Part shown: in pieces, positions 1 through 12,596 of the stretch | Numbering within the stretch: the first letter of the stretch is position 1 | How the letters are laid out: each line of letters starts with the position of its first letter | NCBI GenBank assembly: GCA_027943335.1 | Contig: BSBK01009269.1 | Location: forward strand, 372,001-436,000 | DNA from: Chamaecyparis obtusa | Taxonomy: Eukaryota; Streptophyta; Pinopsida; Cupressales; Cupressaceae | DNA: 64,000 nt | Direction of reading: 5' to 3' | Made by a program: the position numbers and the translations under genes | Notes under the pieces: model-generated | Told to the model about the DNA's origin: nothing | What the model saw: the letters and a program-made list of their open reading frames with translations, nothing else | The model's database searches: none

Positions 1-3000
1 TATCCCCATTGAGTCATTGGAAAACAAAGAACAAATTCTATACTGATATCCTCCCAAGGATTTTTTGGTACAGGTAATGGCTGATACAACCTTGTATTCT
101 GCTTTACTCCCTTTGCCATCTGACATACTCTGCAACTCTGCACAAACTTCTTGACATCTTGTTACAACTATCGCCAATAATAATTCTCATTAACCAAAGA
201 AAGGATTTTATTGCGACCAAAATGTCCAGTCAATCATCCACTATGCTTCTCCTTGATGAGATTCTCCCTCATAGAACTTTTTGGAATGCATAACTGGCTC
301 CCTCTGAATAGCATACTATCCTGGATGATGAAATCCAACCACTTCATTTTGTCTAGAGTAACAGGTTCTTTACAAGCTTTCCAAGCTTCTCCAAAATCAG
401 GATCCTCTTGATACAAATTCTTGAGTTCCTTCAACCCAACCACCTCAATCTACATCTCTATCAGCAATAGTTGCCTTCTGCTAAGCACATCTGCAACCCT
501 GTTAGACTTTCCACTCCTGTGTTTGAAAATAAATGTATAACTCTCTAAAAACTCAACCCATTTCAAATGCCTTTAATTCAACTTTCTTTGACTATTCAAA
601 TATTGCAAAGCTTGATGATCAGTATACAAAACAAACTTCTTAGGTAGAAGGTAGTGTCTCCACTTCTTCAATGCCTAAACTATAGCATAAAATTTCTAAT
701 CATAAACAAAATACTTTTTCTTGGCATCATTTAACTTCTCATTGAAATAAGCAATAGGTTTACCTTCTTGGCTCATAACAGCTCCTATTGTAGTACCACT
801 AGCATCATAGTCTACTTGAAACACCTTATTAAAATCTAGAAGTGCTAGAACAAGTTGTTCTGTAAATTTTTGTTTCAATAGTTTAAAACTCTCATCTGCC
901 CCATTAGTCCACTTGAACTCTTTTATATCCTCTCTCATTGTTTCAGTCAAGGGTCCACAAATACAACTAAAATTTTTGATAAATTTTCTATAAAAGATAT
1001 CCAAACCATTAAAAGATCTTACCTCAGTTGCACTCCTTGGAGTAAGCCATTCAAGGATAGCCTGCACTTTCTCTAGGTCCATTTTTAGACCTTCTCCCAA
1101 AACTACAAATCCCAGATACACTAACTCCTTCACAAAACTAGACTTCTTCAAATTAATCAACAATTTCTCTTCCCTCAACTTCTCAAACACCATACGAATA
1201 TGCATCATATGCTCCTCCAATATCTTACTAAAGATCAAAATGTCATCTAGGTAAACAATAACAAACTTACCCAGAAATTCTTTTAGAACCTCATTCATGA
1301 GCTGCATGAAAGTACTCGGTGCATTGGTTAGCCCAAAAGGTATAACTAACCACTCATACCATCCTTCCTTTGTCTTGAAACTAGTCTTCCATTCATCTCC
1401 TTCTCAAATCCAAATCTAGTGATATCCACTCTCCAAATCTATCTTTGGAAAATACACAACTCCACTCAAATAGTCCATAATATCATCCATTCATGCTAAT
1501 GGAAACCTGTACTTGATTGTGATCTTGTTTATTGCTCTAGAGTCTGTACACATCCTCCATTCTCCATTCTTCTTCAATGCTAATACTACTGGTACAACAC
1601 ATAGACTCAGGCTCTCCTGAATCAACCCCTTCTTTAACAACTCATGTACTTGTCTATTCAACTCATCACTTTCTGCTAGTGTCATTCTATGTGCTACATT
1701 ATTTGGCAAACTGGCTCCTGAAATCAAATCCATCTGATGACTAATTTTCCTCACCGGTGGTAATCCATCAGGTACATTATCGGATACAATATCCTGAAAC
1801 TCATTCAACAAATCTACAACTTCTATAGGTACATCTTCTACTTCCTCTTTACCAAATTTTGGACTTAAAGAAAAACACACATGCTTATGCCTCATACCCT
1901 CTAGGAATTTTCTTCCATCAACAAAACTTATTCTTGCACTACCACATACCTTTTCTTCTATGTCCTTCATTGGCTTTAGCTTATGTCGCACTCCATCTTT
2001 TGTCATGGAATAGGTATTCACATGACCATCATGTACAACACATCTGTCAAACTACCATGGTCTACCCAACAACATATGACATGCATCCATAGATATGATA
2101 TCACACAGTACCTCATCATGGTATCTGCCAATCTTGAACTTCACTAGGCATTGTTCATTGACCATGACCTTGTGGTCATCCTGCACTGAGGCAATCTGAT
2201 ATGGATGTGGGTGTTTCTCTCTCTTGAGATTCAACTTTGTCACCATCTCTTCTAACACCAAATTGTCAGTTCTTTTGCTATCGATAATCACATCACAACA
2301 TTTACCTTCACACTTGCACCTGGTGTGAAATAGGCTTCTTCTTTACTCAGGTTAATTATCTCCACTTAGCAGGACTCTTCTGTTAATTAGTGTTTCTCCT
2401 CTTTCAGCATCTTTAGAATGTGATGATCTCACATCTTCATCTATATGTGCAACTCTAGCCTAGCCTTCAGTTATCCTATCTATCCTTCATTGGTGTTGAG
2501 GACATTCATATGCCCTATGACCTTCTTCTCCATAGTGAAAACATGTTCCACGAAAGCCTCCTCTTCCAGATCCTTGTCCTCTTCCTCTACCTCTTCCTCT
2601 CTGATCTCTATTATTTTGATCATGGAAATGATTGCAATTGTTTCCTCTCTTATTTTGATTGCTACTAGTCTCAACCTCAACCAATTAAGGTAATGAGAAA
2701 CTTTCTCCTTATTAGCTTCTGCATGGCCAGTTCTGATGAGGATTCGATAGAACTCCTCTATATACTCCTGAACAGATCTTCCTGCTTGCTACAAACTTTA
2801 CATTTTCTTTAGTAAGTCAAGCTCATAATCAACAAGAATGAAATATAGGTTCAATTTGTCCATCATTCGATCCTATCTTGTGATTTTCTCCTTTCCTCTT
2901 CTATTTCTCTCTAATTGAATCTCTTGCCACCAGATTTTTGCATGACCCTTCAATCTAGCCTTCACAAACTTGACCCTATCAGGATCCTCAATATCTTCAT

Positions 3001-3319
3001 ACTCAAAATATTCTTCACATTCATTGATCTAGTCAATCAATTCCTTTGGGTTAAGATTTCTTGAAAATGTAGGAACTTCAATCTTAGGTCTTTTCCCGAT
3101 CTTAGAAATAGCTCAGAAAAGTCTTTCTTCTTCCTAATTCACAATTTTGACTTTTCCTTCAGAATTTCCTTCTTTGGCTTCATCCTCGCTTTCGTCTCCA
3201 ACATTAAGATTCATTCCTCTGTGAATCTCTTCTTACAATGCTCGCACTTGTCTCTGGAGTGCTCTAACCTTAGGTGTTACACCACTAGCTCTTCCACCAT
3301 GTTACTTTCGTGGAGGCAT
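1..3319 (-). pseudogene. G1 chromovirus gag-pol, internal copy 1 (3' part outside window)
   Basis: Degenerate Ty3/gypsy polyprotein read on the minus strand, entering the window inside the integrase core. In coding order: gag starts at an ATG at 3319 in a context starting MPPRK; a CCHC knuckle (HYGEEGHRAYEC) lies near 2500-2560; protease lies about 2050-2340; reverse transcriptase follows with the catalytic box [10 protein letters not shown] near 1235-1265; RNase H lies about 480-950; integrase begins around 1-440. The family copies RNA to DNA and integrates it in the nucleus. Several stops and frameshifts break the frame, so no product is expected. The arrangement matches the other G1 copies at 36607-44320, 45399-54529 and 56009-60074, where the chromodomain end is visible. 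The clade (chromovirus) is inferred from those copies, because this one is cut by the window edge. Confidence 0.9.
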
Positions 3320-3406
3320 TTTTGCACTGCTCATTGGAACCCTAACCATGGTCCTAGTGTAAACTGCCTCATAGTCGGCGATCTATTTACACACTCAGGA
3401 ACTCCC

Positions 3407-3418
3407 GCTCTGATACCA
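3407..3418 (-). promoter_or_regulatory. G1 primer-binding site (initiator Met tRNA)
   Basis: On the minus strand this reads TGGTATCAGAGC, the standard plant primer-binding site complementary to the 3' end of initiator methionine tRNA. It sits 2 bp inside the LTR edge at 3421, fixing the orientation of copy 1 and the LTR boundary. Confidence 0.9.
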
Positions 3419-3420
3419 CT

Positions 3421-3552
3421 TGATGAAGGGTGCTCCCCTTAATACCATAAATACATAATAGAAATAGAGAAATAACAACAAATTGCAAGAACAGAAAATG
3501 GGCTTCTTATTATCTCCACAAATGTGGAATTACAAGTTTCAAAATTACAATA
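3421..3552 (-). mobile_element. G1 LTR1, left fragment
   Basis: First 132 bp (in plus-strand order) of an 850-860 bp G1 LTR. It starts TGATGAAGGG next to the primer site and aligns with the starts at 44321, 44558, 54530 and 60075. It is interrupted at the last five bases, caata, by copia element K1; the same five bases follow K1 at 35874-35878, where the LTR resumes. The LTR is shared: internal copy 1 lies to its left and internal copy 2 to its right once K1 is removed. Confidence 0.9.
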
Positions 3553-4847
3553 TGTTGGACATTTGCTAGTAGGCCAGTACTGACTGTATGTTTGTCATTG
3601 ATGAAAACATATGGAAAGTAGCATGCGTGGAAGTCTTATGCAGTAATCTTTTAGTATATGTTGCATGGACATGATATCATGGGTGCAGAGGTTAACTGTT
3701 AGTACAGATGGTTATATAGCAGCTTGTGTCAATAGTGTTCCTAACAGAGTAACAAACAGTGTTCTATGTATGGTTGTCTATACAATTATCATGGAGCCTT
3801 GCACACTTGGATATATGTTGAAGACATATCAATGATGTTTCAATTATGGACACATAGTCAGATATTTAGTAGAAGTGAAGTTATGCAGTCGCCAATAGCA
3901 GTTTCCTATGTTTATTCAGCAGAGCTGACAGAGATTTTATTGGTTCTTGAGTTGTGCCTATCTTTAGGGTATGCACCCTTGGAGTTAAGCTTAGAGAAGA
4001 GGTATTGATGTTTGGTTAAGAGCGCATGAGTTAATTCAGCTTAAGGAGAAAGATTCAGTTATTTTGGTAGAGCCGACAATGTGTAGCGTGCGTCTACAAT
4101 TATCTTATTAAGACAAGTCCCATAATATGTTGCGTGCATAGTAGAGCTGAAAAAATGTTTATTGGAGTTTTTTATGGTTTCTCTATTATGATTTCAAGGT
4201 GGTTCTAATAGGCCGACTTGATTATATCATTTAGAGGAAAGATATTTATAGGCAGTCATTTGTGATTGCTTATGTGTGGTTCATGGTTGATTAAGCAGAG
4301 CAGAGCAAAGTGTGCGGAGTGTTGAACCATCAGAGGAAGGTCTATGTGACCAAGTGAAGTGTTTGTGCTATTCATTGGAACTGATTCAGACAGTAGGTCA
4401 AAGCGTAGTTCACCAAGATCCAGATATAGTGTGTATCTGTTATTCAGAAGGTTGTAGCCTTTGCCCCTTTGAGCAATGAGCTCTTGGACAGTGTGTCCTC
4501 TCCCCTAATAGGGATAATTGTAAAAGACTCCTAACAAGGTCCAACCCTTGAGCATATCTACTATACTTAATATATTGTAAAGCTACTCCTAATAGGGTAA
4601 AGGATCTTCTAACAAGGATCATTATACACTAGTACAGAATATTAGTGGGTATCAAGTCCCACCGGGGTTTTTACCTATTTGGGTTTCCCCGTAACCAAAA
4701 TATTAGTGTTGTGTTCATGTGTTCTTTCATTTTGTTTATGCTTTATGTTTAAGTATACTTAATTTTTTATAAAGAATTGAATCTTGTAGATAACTGATTC
4801 ACCCCCCCCCCCCCTTTCTCAGTTATCTCTTGGGACTATTCCTAACA
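3553..4847 (+). mobile_element. K1 5' LTR
   Basis: Begins TGTTGGACATTT and ends CTATTCCTAACA. It aligns over its length with the 3' LTR at 34593-35873, with scattered substitutions and a short indel near 4020-4045. A C-rich tract at 4801-4814 lies just before the end. The LTR would hold the promoter and the polyadenylation signals; I did not pin a TATA box. Confidence 0.93.
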
Positions 4848-4849
4848 AT

Positions 4850-4861
4850 TGGTAGCAGAGC
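4850..4861 (+). promoter_or_regulatory. K1 primer-binding site
   Basis: TGGTAGCAGAGC, two bases after the LTR end. It differs by one base from the initiator-Met tRNA complement TGGTATCAGAGC; this variant is common in plant copia elements. Confidence 0.85.
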
Positions 4862-4904
4862 CAAGTGCCTCAGAGAGAAATTTTAACAACTTGAGGTTGA
4901 TTAG

Positions 4905-4964
4905 ATGACATACTTTAGGAAAGAGAGTCCTAAGTTTGATGGAGAAAATTATCTTGATTGGAAG
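4905..4964 (+). pseudogene. K1 gag, first 20 codons (split by hAT)
   Basis: ATG at 4905 opens a frame beginning MTYFRKESPKF and ending GENYLDWK, the usual start of plant copia Gag. The frame is cut after codon 20 by the hAT element and resumes at 15556 with NKMVTHLQC. Removing the hAT and one copy of attggaag rejoins the frame exactly, which identifies both the gene and the insertion site. Confidence 0.9.
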
Positions 4965-5420
4965 CACGGATTTTTTGAGTGGTGAATATTCACCAATTGG
5001 CGAATATGTCACGATCGGGTGATAGAAATTGGCAAATAAAACAATCAAATACAGGTCAGATCATTCGCCCAGATTTTATAAAATGGCCATATAGTGGTCA
5101 GAATGTTCACCACTATTATTACATAATTTCAGTTTGGTAGTCGGGTTCTTCGCCCATATTTCTCTTTATTGTTTACTCTTATTCGCCATGGATTAAATTG
5201 AGTGTCTCTTTCGAGGATCATCATTCACCAAATTCCCATTTTCCTATGTGAAATTTTTATTTGTCCTAGGACCCAATTTTCCATGCATCACATGCAATGG
5301 GGTCCCAAGTTCCCACCCTATTCGCCCACTCGATTACTTGAAATTACGCGGGGTTTGCCAAATATTAGTTCTTATCATATGTAATGGTCGGCCCATTCGC
5401 CAAAATGGATGATGCCGATT
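4965..5420 (+). repeat. hAT left end: TIR plus subterminal TTCGCC/TTCACC motifs
   Basis: After the terminal CACGGAT the next about 440 bp hold many short copies of ATTCGCC or ATTCACC, or the complement GGCGAAT, for instance near 4988, 4998, 5063, 5147, 5180, 5222, 5320 and 5393. The right end has the same motif. In hAT elements such clustered subterminal hexamers are transposase-binding sites; that role here is inferred. Confidence 0.7.
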
Positions 5421-5655
5421 ATGAGGCAAAATTTGATGGCTGATATGAAAATGGTTTATTTGTAGTTGTCTATTTAAGATATATGAGTTTCATTATTGAA
5501 ACATGCCGGAAAGGAGCCTTCGAGAGATTTTCATTTAGTACTTAGTAGCATAATAATTCAGTTGATTCTAAGCTTAGAGCTCACAATTGCGATTGGTAGC
5601 GAACCGGAATGACTACGACTACAAGTTCGTAGTATTTTATTGCAGCCTTAATTTG

Positions 5656-8392
5656 ATGGAGATGTCATAGTCAAATTTAAACAGGAAGAGGACTAATGAA
5701 GGTGGAGATGTCCAAGAGAGGCCAATGAAATGTAGAAATATATCTTCATACTTTGGCGGGGGTAGACGCAACAGTGTTGGTCAAAGTGAGGAAGGTACAT
5801 CATCAGAGGAACCTGTACAATCTCAACCTACACAGGAGTCTATTCAACAAATTGGGGAGCCTAATAAATCTGGTGATGAAGTTGCAGAACCTGATATCTC
5901 TAATGAAGATGACCTTGATGAAGAATATCCAATAAATAACCAGTGCCAAGATGAATCAATCGACTTCGGTGATGATGATGGTGCAATTAACAGTAACACT
6001 AAAGGGAGAGGAAAATCGAAAGAAAAAATTGATCGTCAATGGGAGATGGCCAGGAGATTTAAATTTGATTGGGTAGCAAAGTATCCATTCATTGAGCCCA
6101 TGGAAAATCCAATTGTAGGTGAGCCGCCAGTAGAATGCAGATGTACAATTTGTAGTTGGAAGTATAAAAAGGAAAACCGGTTGCAGCTTAAACTAGACAC
6201 CATAGAGAAACATGTTGGTAAGATTTACGAAACCTCAACTATACATGGAAGGGAAATAAAAGTGGTAAGATATAAAATAAAGGAGCAATGTCAACATAAA
6301 AGGAATGTTGAGGAATATTATTTGTCTCAAAAATTTAAGACGAAGCCTGGTGAAGTTCAAGGTTCTATTAATGCTATTTTTGCAAAAGCAAGTGAAGTAG
6401 AAGAACGCGAAAAAGCTGTTCAATTAAGTAATGTTTTCCATATTTTGAGTAGAGGGTGTCCAATGACAAACTATCTAGAAATGAGTGGTTTGTTACACTT
6501 TCTGAAAGTTCCTAACTATCCTATCAATCATTGGTCGATAAACAGTGGATGGGAATGGGCAAGTTGTATTGCGCAGGTTGAAATAGAGGATGTACAAAGA
6601 AAAATAAAAGAGTCAACCTTTATTGCATTGTCCTTAGATGAAGTTACGGCAATAGATAATACGTCGTGGGTATGCATGCATGTTTATACTATACAGAATA
6701 ATGTCTACCAACCACATCTACTAACTGTTGCTAAATTGAGAGACAATGCGACAGCAGAAACTTTATTTCAGTTAGTAAAGAGCCATTTAATTGAATATGG
6801 AGCTATGGATGAATTGACAATAGCGAAGAAGTTGATCTACATTGGAGTGGATGGAGCTTCAGTAATGCAAGGTCAAAGGAATGTTCTTTGCACAAAGATG
6901 CAGGTTTCTTGTTCACCATATGTTGTTGGCATTCACTATATGGCCCACAAGATGAATCTTGCTTTTAGAGTTGTGAAAAAGTTTCCTTCAGTAAACAAGG
7001 TTGAAGATTTAGTAAGAGAGTTGTACGCATATTTTTGTCGAAGTCCCAAATGTTTTAGGGAATTTCAGCACTTTGTTGATGGAATTACTGATGGAAACAA
7101 GCTTCTTAAAGATGTTGATACCAGATGGCTCTTTGGATGGACCAGCGCATCGAGTATTTTCCGAATATCAATCTTTGATTGGACTGATGTACAAAAATTA
7201 GGACAATGTAGAAAATCAAAGATGTGGTGACCTACTTCGGAGGTTGAGCAATTTAGAGACATTTTTTACTTTGGCATCTCTTCTTCTCATGCTAGAAGAA
7301 ATGACGTTAATTATGAAAAAAGCCCAGCAAAGAGCCATGTATATTGCAGAATATGCTCACTTGCGTAAAATGCCATGCCAAGCCCTCAATAGTCTCTATC
7401 ATACTGACCTAAATTTATCGAATGATAGATTTAATCACTGGTGAAAACTAATAGATTTGGATGATCCTGATAATTATTTAAAGATCGTTGAAAATGGAGA
7501 TTTATGTGTTTGTGTAAGGGGATTTCAGATACCAATGTACTACAGTGCCCCAAAGAAGCATGCTACAAGAGTTACAAGGGAAGAGTTTAACAAGATCGTC
7601 GAGTCTATAACAGCTAATGCAAGGGACATAGCCTATAGAGTTTCCTCTGAAATAAGATCACGATTCCCATATGATCAACTGCTTGAGGCCATGGCAATTG
7701 TGTTTCCTCAATATTGGTCCTTCAACTGTAAGGAAGATTATTGTAAAAGGCTATTGACTTTGATAAAGGAATTTTGCAAATCTGTAGAATTCAATGGAGT
7801 GACTATCAAAGGAATATTAGATGAGGGTCTTCTTAGACAGCAATCAGGCACCTTTGCAAGGACTATGAAGCATCAATATCAATTAATGCATAACCCACAT
7901 GAAGAGGGCTCGGCAACAAAGCTTTGGACATAACTAAAACAGAGCACAATGTTACGTGAAGAAATTTTAGAGTACTTCAAGCTTGTTGATCTATGTCAAA
8001 CCATGATATTGGGTTCAATGGAGGATGAGAGAGTTTTTAGTGCTTTGGGCTTCCTAAAATCAAAGCTAAGAAACAAACTAGACAAGAATTTGGAATCATC
8101 CTTGAGGGTATACACATCTAGGTATGATGTCAATACTTTTCCTTATCAAAAAGCAATGGAAATTTGGAAGAAAAGATGCAAAAGAAGAGGGGTGGGCAAC
8201 ACCATTAACCAATCTCCTACAGCAACTCCAAGTGGGACAAGTACAGTTGGCAGTGGCACTGGCGATGGGATTGGGAGTCATAGAAGCGGAGGTCAGAGTG
8301 AACTTGAAGAAGACACAAATGAAAATGAAGAGAACAATGAAGCAACTGCAATACCAGAATTGGATGATGATGACAACACAGAGATGAATTAG
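5656..8392 (+). pseudogene. hAT-family transposase (decayed)
   Basis: Encodes about 900 residues of a DNA cut-and-paste transposase. The ATG at 5656 opens the frame but meets a TAG five codons on; the next ATG is 5725. Visible parts: an acidic N-terminus; a BED-like zinc-finger remnant with CRCTIC and a later KHVGK (about 6135-6220); the catalytic-domain signatures LSLDEVTAIDN (about 6630) and GVDGASVMQGQ (about 6845); GIHYMAHKMNLAF (about 6930); and a C-terminal hAT dimerisation motif EDERVFSALGFLKSKLRNKL (about 8020-8080). A frameshift near 7131, just after DVDTRW, moves the frame, and stops follow near 7199, 7442 and 7931. The type resembles KIAA1586/ZNF862-like hAT transposases more than Ac; that finer placement is from memory of the motifs. 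Confidence 0.88.
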
Positions 8393-8808
8393 CAAATTTA
8401 GGAATTTTTTGTTAAATTAGCAGTGGCAACCAATAGGTATTTTTTGAACTTATTAACTACTATATGATATCCTATCATTCAATGTTCATTTTAGAAAAGC
8501 AAGAATGTATTATGTTTCATCATTAAAATTTGAGAACAAAGAGTATTATTACTGTAGAGTGTAGTTTATATCATGTCATCAATGATCATTCATATTTGAA
8601 TTTGAAATTCCTGAATGAAATTTTGTATTCCAATAGCATATAACAAAGTAATTTTGTATTCTTAGTTAAACTCAACTAAGAATAAATGAATAAAATAGAG
8701 TAACTCAACATACATTGAATTGGAAAACATGAAAATTAGATAGAATCATAGAGCACAATTTGTTTTGTATTCATTTGCAATATATTACAATTTAAAGTAG
8801 TTCAAAAT
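8393..8808. other. Noncoding gap between convergent hAT genes
   Basis: About 415 bp of AT-rich DNA between the end of the transposase and the end of the antisense gene. It presumably holds the 3' ends and polyadenylation signals of both; I see no other feature. Confidence 0.6.
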
Positions 8809-11031
8809 TCAGAGCAATCTTTGTAGGCCACTCCAAACATCCTCTGATGGTAGAACAATTTGGTTCATAGTATAGTCACACTCCTGCAACTTCGTTAGCA
8901 ATTCATATTTGGAAGTGTGACTTGACAGCACTGTTGATTCTAAAAGTCCATTCAAAGTTCTCACTAGTTTGATGAAATCCAAGAATGCATCACAAGATAT
9001 GTTTGCAGGGAGAAAGCGTACATCTATATTTATTTTGTCTTGCAACCTTGTTTTGTAATTTTCTCATCCAATGAACTGATTTGCTTCAAATCCCTTAGGA
9101 AAACCAAGACTTTCCATTTTCGCTTTCCTTTGTTCCATCTTTGTGATCTTCTGCTTAGCTTTGTCATCCAATTCCTGTGCTTCCCGTAGCTTCTCACATT
9201 TGTGAATGATACTTGATACCTTTACTGATGCATCAAGGTGGTTGCTAATTCCCTTGTTTGATAGATAACTATCACTCTTACTGTAGAGTTGTTGCATAAT
9301 ATATTTTGTTGTCTTTTCTTTGTTGACAACATCCATGTTCTATTGAATGTTGTTTTGGAGCTTCGAGTAACATACTCTCATACTTTGAAGCATTTCAAAC
9401 CAGTCATACAAGCTATTAGACATCGCCAATATTGAGCCCCAAATGTGTTCTTTTGTAATCTTCACTAAATTATGACTAGTATCTGTTAAAGTCTTAATTG
9501 TACAATTGGCCTTCTTTAGTTCTTCTGCCATTTTTTCACAATTGTTTTTCTCTTCTACTACTTTTTGTTCCCAATGATTGGCTTTATCCGCCTGAGAGGC
9601 AGCATTACTCTCCAGATTTTTAAATAACTTTTCTGAACTGGCTCTTTCTTCATCAAGTTTTTTTATCATTTCTGCCAATTTTCCCCTCAGTTCCTTCAGC
9701 TCCTGTTCCTTCAGTTTCACCTGCTCCTGCTCCTGTTCCTTCACTACCACCTCAACATGTCCTTGCTCTGTATCTGCTGATTTTTTAATCTTTTTTTGCA
9801 ATTCTTTCAAACTGTTCTCTGAAGCTTTCCTCTTTGCTTTTTCATTGCCAACGTCTACCTGTAACTTTTCTATATTTTTCTCGAGCTTGTTTTTCTCTCT
9901 TTCCACCTTTAGCAGTGCATTGTAGACCACTTGGTTTGTAGACTTTAAGACATTGATTATGTCCACATTTTTTACTTTGGAAAAATCCATTTGGAGAGTG
10001 CTAACTTCAAATTCAGAGTGATCTATCTGACTCTGTGGTGGGTTTCCATCTTTGTTTGGTGGAATAACAACCATGAACTCCATCATGTCTCTCTTTGGGT
10101 CATATGTTGGAAAAACCCTGTTGGATGCAAGTTGTTCCTGTGCAGCTGCAGTAAGGGCACCAGACTCCAATGCCTTCTTTGATTCCTTATTCTTTGTTTT
10201 TGTTTCTGCAAAATTATTATAGAAATCCTTGTAATGAAAATCTGGTGTTGCAGAAGGATTTGAATGTTTGAAAGGTGAAGAAGAGACAGAGCTTGCAATG
10301 GCTGTTGATCTAACTAATGCTCTTTGAGGATTTGAACTTCTAGAGGGTTTTGCTGAACCTGAAATTGGCAACACTTCTTTATGATCTAATGTCATTGTTC
10401 TAGAACTGGAACTGGAAATGGAAAACTTTTTCTTCTTGACACTATCTTCTTGTATGGGATTCTGTGTAGATTCTAGTGGCCTCTTTAGAGAGGGAACTTG
10501 TTCTATAAGGTGCCCACTCCTACCAATGCCAGTCTCACGAATGCCACTTGTACTACCACTAGGTCCACTATCAGAGCCAAGTCCTGCACTATGATCATAA
10601 GCAATTTTTTCTGTCTGAATTGTATTCCAGACGCCTTCTTCTGTGGGACCCAAACCACCACCTTTATAACCCATTTTTTCAAGAATGATTTCCCCTTTTC
10701 TATATACATTTTTCCAATCCTCGAAGATTGCACAGTGACTCCCAGTCTGTGGAGTACATGCATTATCAATATCATGATCATCTGGATCACTGTTGTCAGT
10801 GTCGTATGTGCAGTTAGGATGCTCCATATTCCACAATTTGCTAAACTCTATATCCTCCTCTATGTCATCCAGATCTACACTGGTCTTTGGTTCACCAAGA
10901 GCCTTTCTCATACTCCAAAAATCATCCATTTTAATTCTAGTCCATTTTCTATCCTTACAAGCTTCTGCTATTCTCTTTGTTATTTTTATGTTTGATGGCT
11001 GAGCAGCTTTGTTGTAGAAATTGAAGGACAT
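8809..11031 (-). pseudogene. hAT accessory gene, segment B: G-patch-like and coiled-coil protein of unknown function
   Basis: Minus-strand frame of about 740 codons starting MSFNFYNKAAQPSNIKI at 11031. Two in-frame stops interrupt it: TAG at 9340-9342 and TGA at 9064-9066, both single-base changes from sense codons. Residues about 113-152 (ILEKMGYKGGGLGPTEEG) resemble a G-patch, a glycine-rich motif of RNA-processing proteins and some retroviral proteases. Then comes a Ser/Pro-rich stretch (about 150-290) and a long Lys/Glu heptad-like coiled coil (about 370-540). It stays in the same frame as the last part of segment A upstream, so A and B may be one gene. No transposase or host family is recognised. 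G-patch is suggested by eye only. Confidence 0.6.
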
Positions 11032-11082
11032 CCTAGGCTGTACAATGCCCTAATTTATTGTTGTCATAATTTGTGATGACAA

Positions 11083-12596
11083 CTATTCAACTGAAATGTT
11101 TTCCTCAACGGAAACTTTCTCCATCTCTTTTCTAACGTCATCCCAGCTATCCTTATTTTTTAGCTTCTCTAGCAATGGTTTACTTTCATGTTGAAATAAG
11201 TTTGCAGAGTTCTTATTAGCAACAAGCCTTTCTTGAATGACATTGAGTGGATCATACTTCCAGTACCACTCTAAATCAAATTGAAAAATATCTTAAAAAA
11301 ATTATGCCACTTGGAAAGCCTTTCTCTCAAATGTTAACCCTCCAATTGAGAAAGGTAAGGAAGGGAATATGCTCTTCTTCGATTGGCCAGAGAAGAGTCT
11401 ATCTATGCTCTCTAGTTGTACTACATATTCTACTGCAAACACCCTATCTGTCACATGCATTGGAAGTTTGTGGGCTTGCAGTTCTGATCCATAAAACCTT
11501 AGCACATTGTAATCTTCCATTAAGTACCAGTCGGCCAATTGAGTTGTGCTTCCAAGTTGGATGCAATCCCTACATGAAGCAGACAATCTGGGCATTGGAG
11601 TGCTTGTTATTTCTTTGTACAATGGGGCCAAAAAGAAGTCTACAAAATTACTGTAATTCCTTCTGTTATCATACAATCTTATCTGAGGTGTCCAGTTATA
11701 TATTGGATTTGGAGTACCTGTCCCCCTCTGAATTTCAAGCTTGTTGCCGTTGCTCATTAATATTGCAGCATTCTTGGCTAGCAGAAGATAGCACAAGTAG
11801 GTTGTGAACCTAAATATCTTAGAATTACCTCTTTTAATCAATGCTAATTGCTCGATTCAACCACGTGTCCAACAAAATTATATCTTACTGGTTCATTCAG
11901 ACAATGGATATCCCAAATGAATTGAAGAATGCTGGCACTCACTTCCCTATTGTTTTCCAGTCCCAGGCAAAATGATAGCGAGGATATAGTATCCTGAACC
12001 CATGGCACAAAAACCTTAAAATCATAAGGAGGCTTATGGTTCTCACCCAATGAAGCCTTTGCCTCTGCAACTATTAGACCCTTTACAAATGAATTTTTTT
12101 CATCTTGCGGGACTACCTCATATTGCTCTACCAGCACTCCTAGGTCGATTTTGGCATTACAGTTTTGTGGGTCAAACCCTAGGTCTAGCAAACTGACAAA
12201 TTCTTCCTAGATTATTGTTAAAATTTCTTCCTGAGTTTGTTTATTCACAATTGATTTTTTTTCTTCATCATATTTTTTTGCACAAATCTTGACAATTTCT
12301 GGGCAAGGGAAAACTTCAAGTAACAGCATGTTACCCAGACCAACATCCCAGGAAGCAACTTTATTGGTTGTTGCACCTACCGTTGCGTTAAATTTTATAA
12401 ATTCAGACCTCCTTGGCCCAGTTGCCTTACTGCACAATGTATGTTTAATTGCTATAACTCTCTTTTCACCTTCGATAACAGGATCATAAACATCGTGATA
12501 CTCATCGGTGAAACCAAGGATTTGTACTAGTTTTCTGAAGTCCATTACAGTTTTCCCTTCTGTTTGCCCTAGGCCTTGAGTTTTCGTTTTCCCCAT
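11083..12596 (-). pseudogene. hAT accessory gene, segment A: unknown protein
   Basis: Minus-strand frame starting at an ATG at 12596 (MGKTKTQGLGQTEGK) and ending at a TAG at 11083-11085, about 500 codons. A TAG at 12207-12209, a frameshift near 11850 and two TAA codons near 11290-11304 break it, but sensible protein continues across each. Segment B starts 51 bp later in the same frame, with only TAG codons between, so an ancestral single frame of about 1,260 codons is plausible. The composition is that of a globular soluble protein, with no membrane segment and no motif I recognise. Its upstream side is the repeat-rich right end of the hAT, which would hold its promoter. Confidence 0.55.

Noticed and set aside
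4801..4814. C-tract as a sequencing or assembly error
   Set aside because: A shorter C tract lies at the same LTR position in the partner at 35831-35842, so it belongs to the family.
10498..10995. Plus-strand frame of 165 codons opposite the hAT accessory gene
   Set aside because: It is the complement shadow of the better supported minus-strand frame and has no domain.
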